Source: Streptomyces sp. NBRC 110611
GTDB taxonomy: Bacteria; Actinomycetota; Actinomycetes; Streptomycetales; Streptomycetaceae
Assembly: GCF_001590865.1 (NCBI RefSeq)
Contig: NZ_BBUY01000018.1
Span: 62,001 to 126,000, forward strand
Reading direction: 5' to 3'
DNA: 64,000 bases
Shown: positions 61,819 to 64,000 of the stretch, piece by piece
Layout: every line of letters begins with the position of its first letter
How positions within the stretch are numbered: position 1 is the first letter of the stretch
Program-made: the position numbers and the translations under genes
Notes under the pieces: model-generated
Seen by the model: the letters and a program-made list of their open reading frames with translations, nothing else
Databases searched by the model: none
Told to the model about the DNA's origin: nothing

Positions 61819-62466
61819 ATGCCCGATACCACAGTCCCCGCCACCGAACTGACATCGCAGTACCTCACCCAGGTGACCGGCGACCTCGAACGCAACGTCA
61901 ACGAACAGGAGCGCATCAGCGCAGAAATCACCACGCTGCAGGAGCGGCTGGCCATGCTGCGACACGATCACACCGTGCTGGTCAACATGCAGCAAGCACT
62001 GGAAGCCGCGGCCCCCACCACTGAGCCCGCGGACTCCGGCCTCAGCCCCACCGTGCCCGCTCCCCGCAAGAGGCCCGCCGCCGAGTCCGGTACCCGGACG
62101 AAGAAGACCACGGCAGCGCAGGGCCGCGCGACGGCGAAGAAGCAGTCCGCGAAGAAGCCGCCAACGGCCACCGCAGACGCCAAGACGGCCCAGCCCACCC
62201 TGATCGAACTGATCCGCCGTGACCTGACCGAACACAGCGACCCGCGCTCCGCGGCAGACATCTCCGTCGCCCTCGGCGAGGCGCACCCCGACCGCCGCAT
62301 CAAGACCACCGTCGTACGCACCACCCTCGAAAACCTCGTCGCCAGGAACCAGGCACAACGCACCAAGCAGGGCGCCTCGGTCTTCTACACAGCCCCCACC
62401 CCGCCCGAGCCCGCTGCGGCCTCCCTGCCGTCGGCTACCGACCCTGGTGACGAGACGGTCCGTTGA
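61819..62466 (+). CDS. Coiled-coil/winged-helix-like hypothetical protein
   Basis: This 215-residue protein starts at ATG 61819 after AGGAAAGG. Residues about 10-62 form a coiled coil (LTQVTGDLERNVNEQERISA, EITTLQERLAMLRHDHTVLV). A Lys/Ala/Pro linker (about 75-125) resembles histone-like tails. Residues about 130-190 look like a winged helix (LIELIRRDLTEHSDPRSAAD, IKTTVVRTTLENLVARNQAQ, GASVFYTAP). A DNA-binding architectural or regulatory role is plausible. It is downstream of the KS gene by 231 bases with its own promoter region and converges by 32 bases on the next gene. The family is not recognised with certainty. Confidence 0.75.
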   Translation: MPDTTVPATELTSQYLTQVTGDLERNVNEQERISAEITTLQERLAMLRHDHTVLVNMQQALEAAAPTTEPADSGLSPTVPAPRKRPAAESGTRTKKTTAAQGRATAKKQSAKKPPTATADAKTAQPTLIELIRRDLTEHSDPRSAADISVALGEAHPDRRIKTTVVRTTLENLVARNQAQRTKQGASVFYTAPTPPEPAAASLPSATDPGDETVR

Positions 62467-64000
62467 GTCGTGCCAGTGTCTTCTGGAGGGATTCGAGGGC
62501 GCCTCGTTGACGGCCGGGGACACGGTGACGGAGGGCCATGAGGCGGGTGGCGAGCGCGCGGGCGGCGGTCGCGTCGCGCAGGTGCATCCACTGGTGGTGG
62601 GCGCCGTCCACAGCGGTTTCGACGTCGCGGGCGTCGGGAGCCTGCTGCAGCGTGTCGAGGCGGGCCTCGGCGGCCTGGAGCCACAACTGGCAGGCCTCGG
62701 AATGGTCCTGGGCGACCGAGGTGATGAAGGCGCGGACCTCGATCCAGTGGACGGCCGCGTACGTGTCGGCTCCGTAGGTCCGAACGGCCCGCTGCTCGGC
62801 GGCGGCCGCCAGCTCGGCGGCTTCGCGATGGCGGCCGGCCTTCGACAGGGCGGCGATCTGCTCATGCGGCTCGGCCGCGGCCGGTATCACGGTCTCGCCG
62901 GGCACGTGGACGGGTGGGACGGCCCGCTGGTCGGGCAGGGGCGGGGACGCCTGGGCCTCGGGCCGGGGCGGTGTCGCCGGGGCGGGGGCCAGGGCCGGAT
63001 TCCCGGGCGGCTCAGGAACGTTCGCGACGATGGCGGGCAGCACGGCAGGGGTGGGCATGGTCTGCGCGGGAGCGGGCTGCTCGGGGCCCAGGACGATGGC
63101 GCCCTCGGTGTCCACGCGGTGGAGTGCGGCGTGGTGCAGCTGGTCGGGGGCGCCGCGCCGGCCGGTGCGCAGGATCTGTGCCAGGGCGTGCATGTACCGG
63201 GGCTGGGCGATCCGCCGGCGCCCCGGCGGTGGGGAGATGACGCCGTACACCGTGCTGTTGCCGAAGGGGAGCGGCTCGTCGAGCAGCTGCTCCCACACCT
63301 CCGCGTCGGCGACCAGGTCCGCGTAGAGGGTGGTGCCGGGGCGGCGCTGGCGCAGTTCGCGGATGAGCCAGGACCACGGCAGGGCGGTGTAGCGGGTCGT
63401 CGCGGGCGTGGTACGGGCGAGTGCCAGGTGGACGGCGTGCTGGCGGCGGTCGAGCTGCAGTTGGCCGACGAGCACGATGGTGAGCGGACCGCTCGTGGCG
63501 GCCGCGGCACGGATGCGCGTCAGCACGGCCTGCGGCTCGGTGGGGTCGGTCAGCTCGATGAGCGTGGCGGCGGCCCACGCGGATGGTGGAATGGCGGCGA
63601 GCGCGGGCACCACGCTGTTCGCGTCCAGCAGCCGTCCCTTGCCCGCGGGAGCGGCTGCCAGCAGCAGCGCGGTCCCGGGTTGCGCCTCCGCCCAGTTGAT
63701 CTGCACATATGCACCGTAGCCGCTGGCCCCGACATCTGGCCGAGTTCCCACACGAAGTAGCCGTTGAACGGGTGCCGCCGCCCGCCCGGGCGCGGCCTTG
63801 GGCGGGGTCGCGACGGCCTCCGACCCGGCTTGTGCCCGGGCGAGTTGGCGTACGCTGAAATGGCAGGTCGTGGCAGGGCCGGGAGGGGGCAGGACGGGGT
63901 GGACGGGTATCTCCTTGTCGGTGATCTCATGGCAGCCACCGTGGTCGCCGTCCCGGTGCGGCGCGGCGGGCCGCGTGGCGTGCGGCGCCGGGTCGCGCAC
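62435..64000 (-). CDS. Hypothetical protein with C-terminal TPR-like helices (may start outside window)
   Basis: The frame is open from the right edge (a GTG lies at 64000) to a stop at 62435, up to 521 residues. The true start may be within the first 90 codons, which are low in recognisable structure. Residues about 95-290 look like an alpha/beta domain (GYGAYVQINWAEAQPGTALL, VLVGQLQLDRRQHAVHLALA, WSWLIRELRQRRPGTTLYAD, GVISPPPGRRRI). A long Pro/Ala linker (about 320-395) leads to TPR-like helices (IAALSKAGRHREAAELAAAA, DTYAAVHWIEVRAFITSVAQ, WLQAAEARLDTLQQ). I do not recognise the family. Confidence 0.65.
   Translation of the reverse strand: MRDPAPHATRPAAPHRDGDHGGCHEITDKEIPVHPVLPPPGPATTCHFSVRQLARAQAGSEAVATPPKAAPGRAAAPVQRLLRVGTRPDVGASGYGAYVQINWAEAQPGTALLLAAAPAGKGRLLDANSVVPALAAIPPSAWAAATLIELTDPTEPQAVLTRIRAAAATSGPLTIVLVGQLQLDRRQHAVHLALARTTPATTRYTALPWSWLIRELRQRRPGTTLYADLVADAEVWEQLLDEPLPFGNSTVYGVISPPPGRRRIAQPRYMHALAQILRTGRRGAPDQLHHAALHRVDTEGAIVLGPEQPAPAQTMPTPAVLPAIVANVPEPPGNPALAPAPATPPRPEAQASPPLPDQRAVPPVHVPGETVIPAAAEPHEQIAALSKAGRHREAAELAAAAEQRAVRTYGADTYAAVHWIEVRAFITSVAQDHSEACQLWLQAAEARLDTLQQAPDARDVETAVDGAHHQWMHLRDATAARALATRLMALRHRVPGRQRGALESLQKTLARLNGPSRHQGR

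Overview
The window has the very high G+C, the GC-biased third codon positions and the gene families of a Streptomyces or close relative. These include a Streptomyces-type contractile injection system, three kinase/response-regulator pairs of the kinds common there, a long-form argG, an NsrR with the Streptomyces cysteine spacing, an HbpS-like haem protein, and an NRPS locus with rare TTA (bldA-type) codons. I see no tRNA, rRNA or CRISPR array.

Region 1 (1-10.9 kb, minus strand) is the sheath-to-baseplate part of a phage-tail-like contractile injection system (eCIS/CIS). In transcription order it holds the sheath, tube, an assembly/baseplate-like protein, a DUF6760-like protein, a large low-complexity protein, a second tube/cap protein, a LysM protein, a VgrG-like spike, a PAAR tip, a gp25-like wedge and a gpJ-like baseplate protein that runs off the left edge. 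The genes are mostly translationally coupled, and two of the gaps hold tandem repeats. A DosR/DevR-like box lies upstream of the sheath.

Region 2 (11.3-15.2 kb) has a secreted M60/enhancin-like protein whose zinc motif has lost both histidines, and a NarL-type kinase/regulator pair. Region 3 (15.5-19.1 kb) is a decay zone with two broken genes on the plus strand: a glycoside-hydrolase-like/FG-GAP secreted protein and an ABC exporter. Region 4 (19.1-23 kb) has two small proteins and a kinase/regulator pair divergent from a secreted HbpS/GlcG-like protein, resembling the SenS/SenR-HbpS redox system.

Region 5 (23-31.9 kb) has an intact kinase/regulator pair divergent from a lipoprotein-MacA-MacB exporter operon. 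This faces a wrecked second copy of the same kind of locus, in which a deletion fused a MacB permease to a kinase tail and only the ATPase gene is whole. A MITE-like element sits exactly at the stop codon of the intact permease. Region 6 (31.9-46.9 kb) is mixed housekeeping and accessory genes: DUF4345, an alpha/beta hydrolase divergent from its likely TetR regulator, argG (apparently leaderless), a GT4-Stealth phosphotransferase with a companion gene, hmp-nsrR, an MFS transporter, an iron-dependent redox enzyme, TerD, a BCCT transporter and a DUF3574 protein.

Region 7 (46.9-61.6 kb) is a compact divergent NRPS/PKS-like locus. The minus arm holds adenylation-thiolation, P450, type II thioesterase with a Cys nucleophile, frameshifted MFS, M28 peptidase, ATP-grasp and thiolation-condensation genes. 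The plus arm holds a second adenylation-thiolation protein and a ketosynthase with a substituted active site plus an AT-like tail lacking its serine. TTA codons occur in three of the synthetase genes on both arms. The first adenylation pocket reads as valine-like, so P450 hydroxylation of carrier-bound valine followed by Cys-thioesterase release is a reasonable but untested model. Region 8 (61.8-64 kb) has a coiled-coil/winged-helix-like protein and a partial TPR-like hypothetical.
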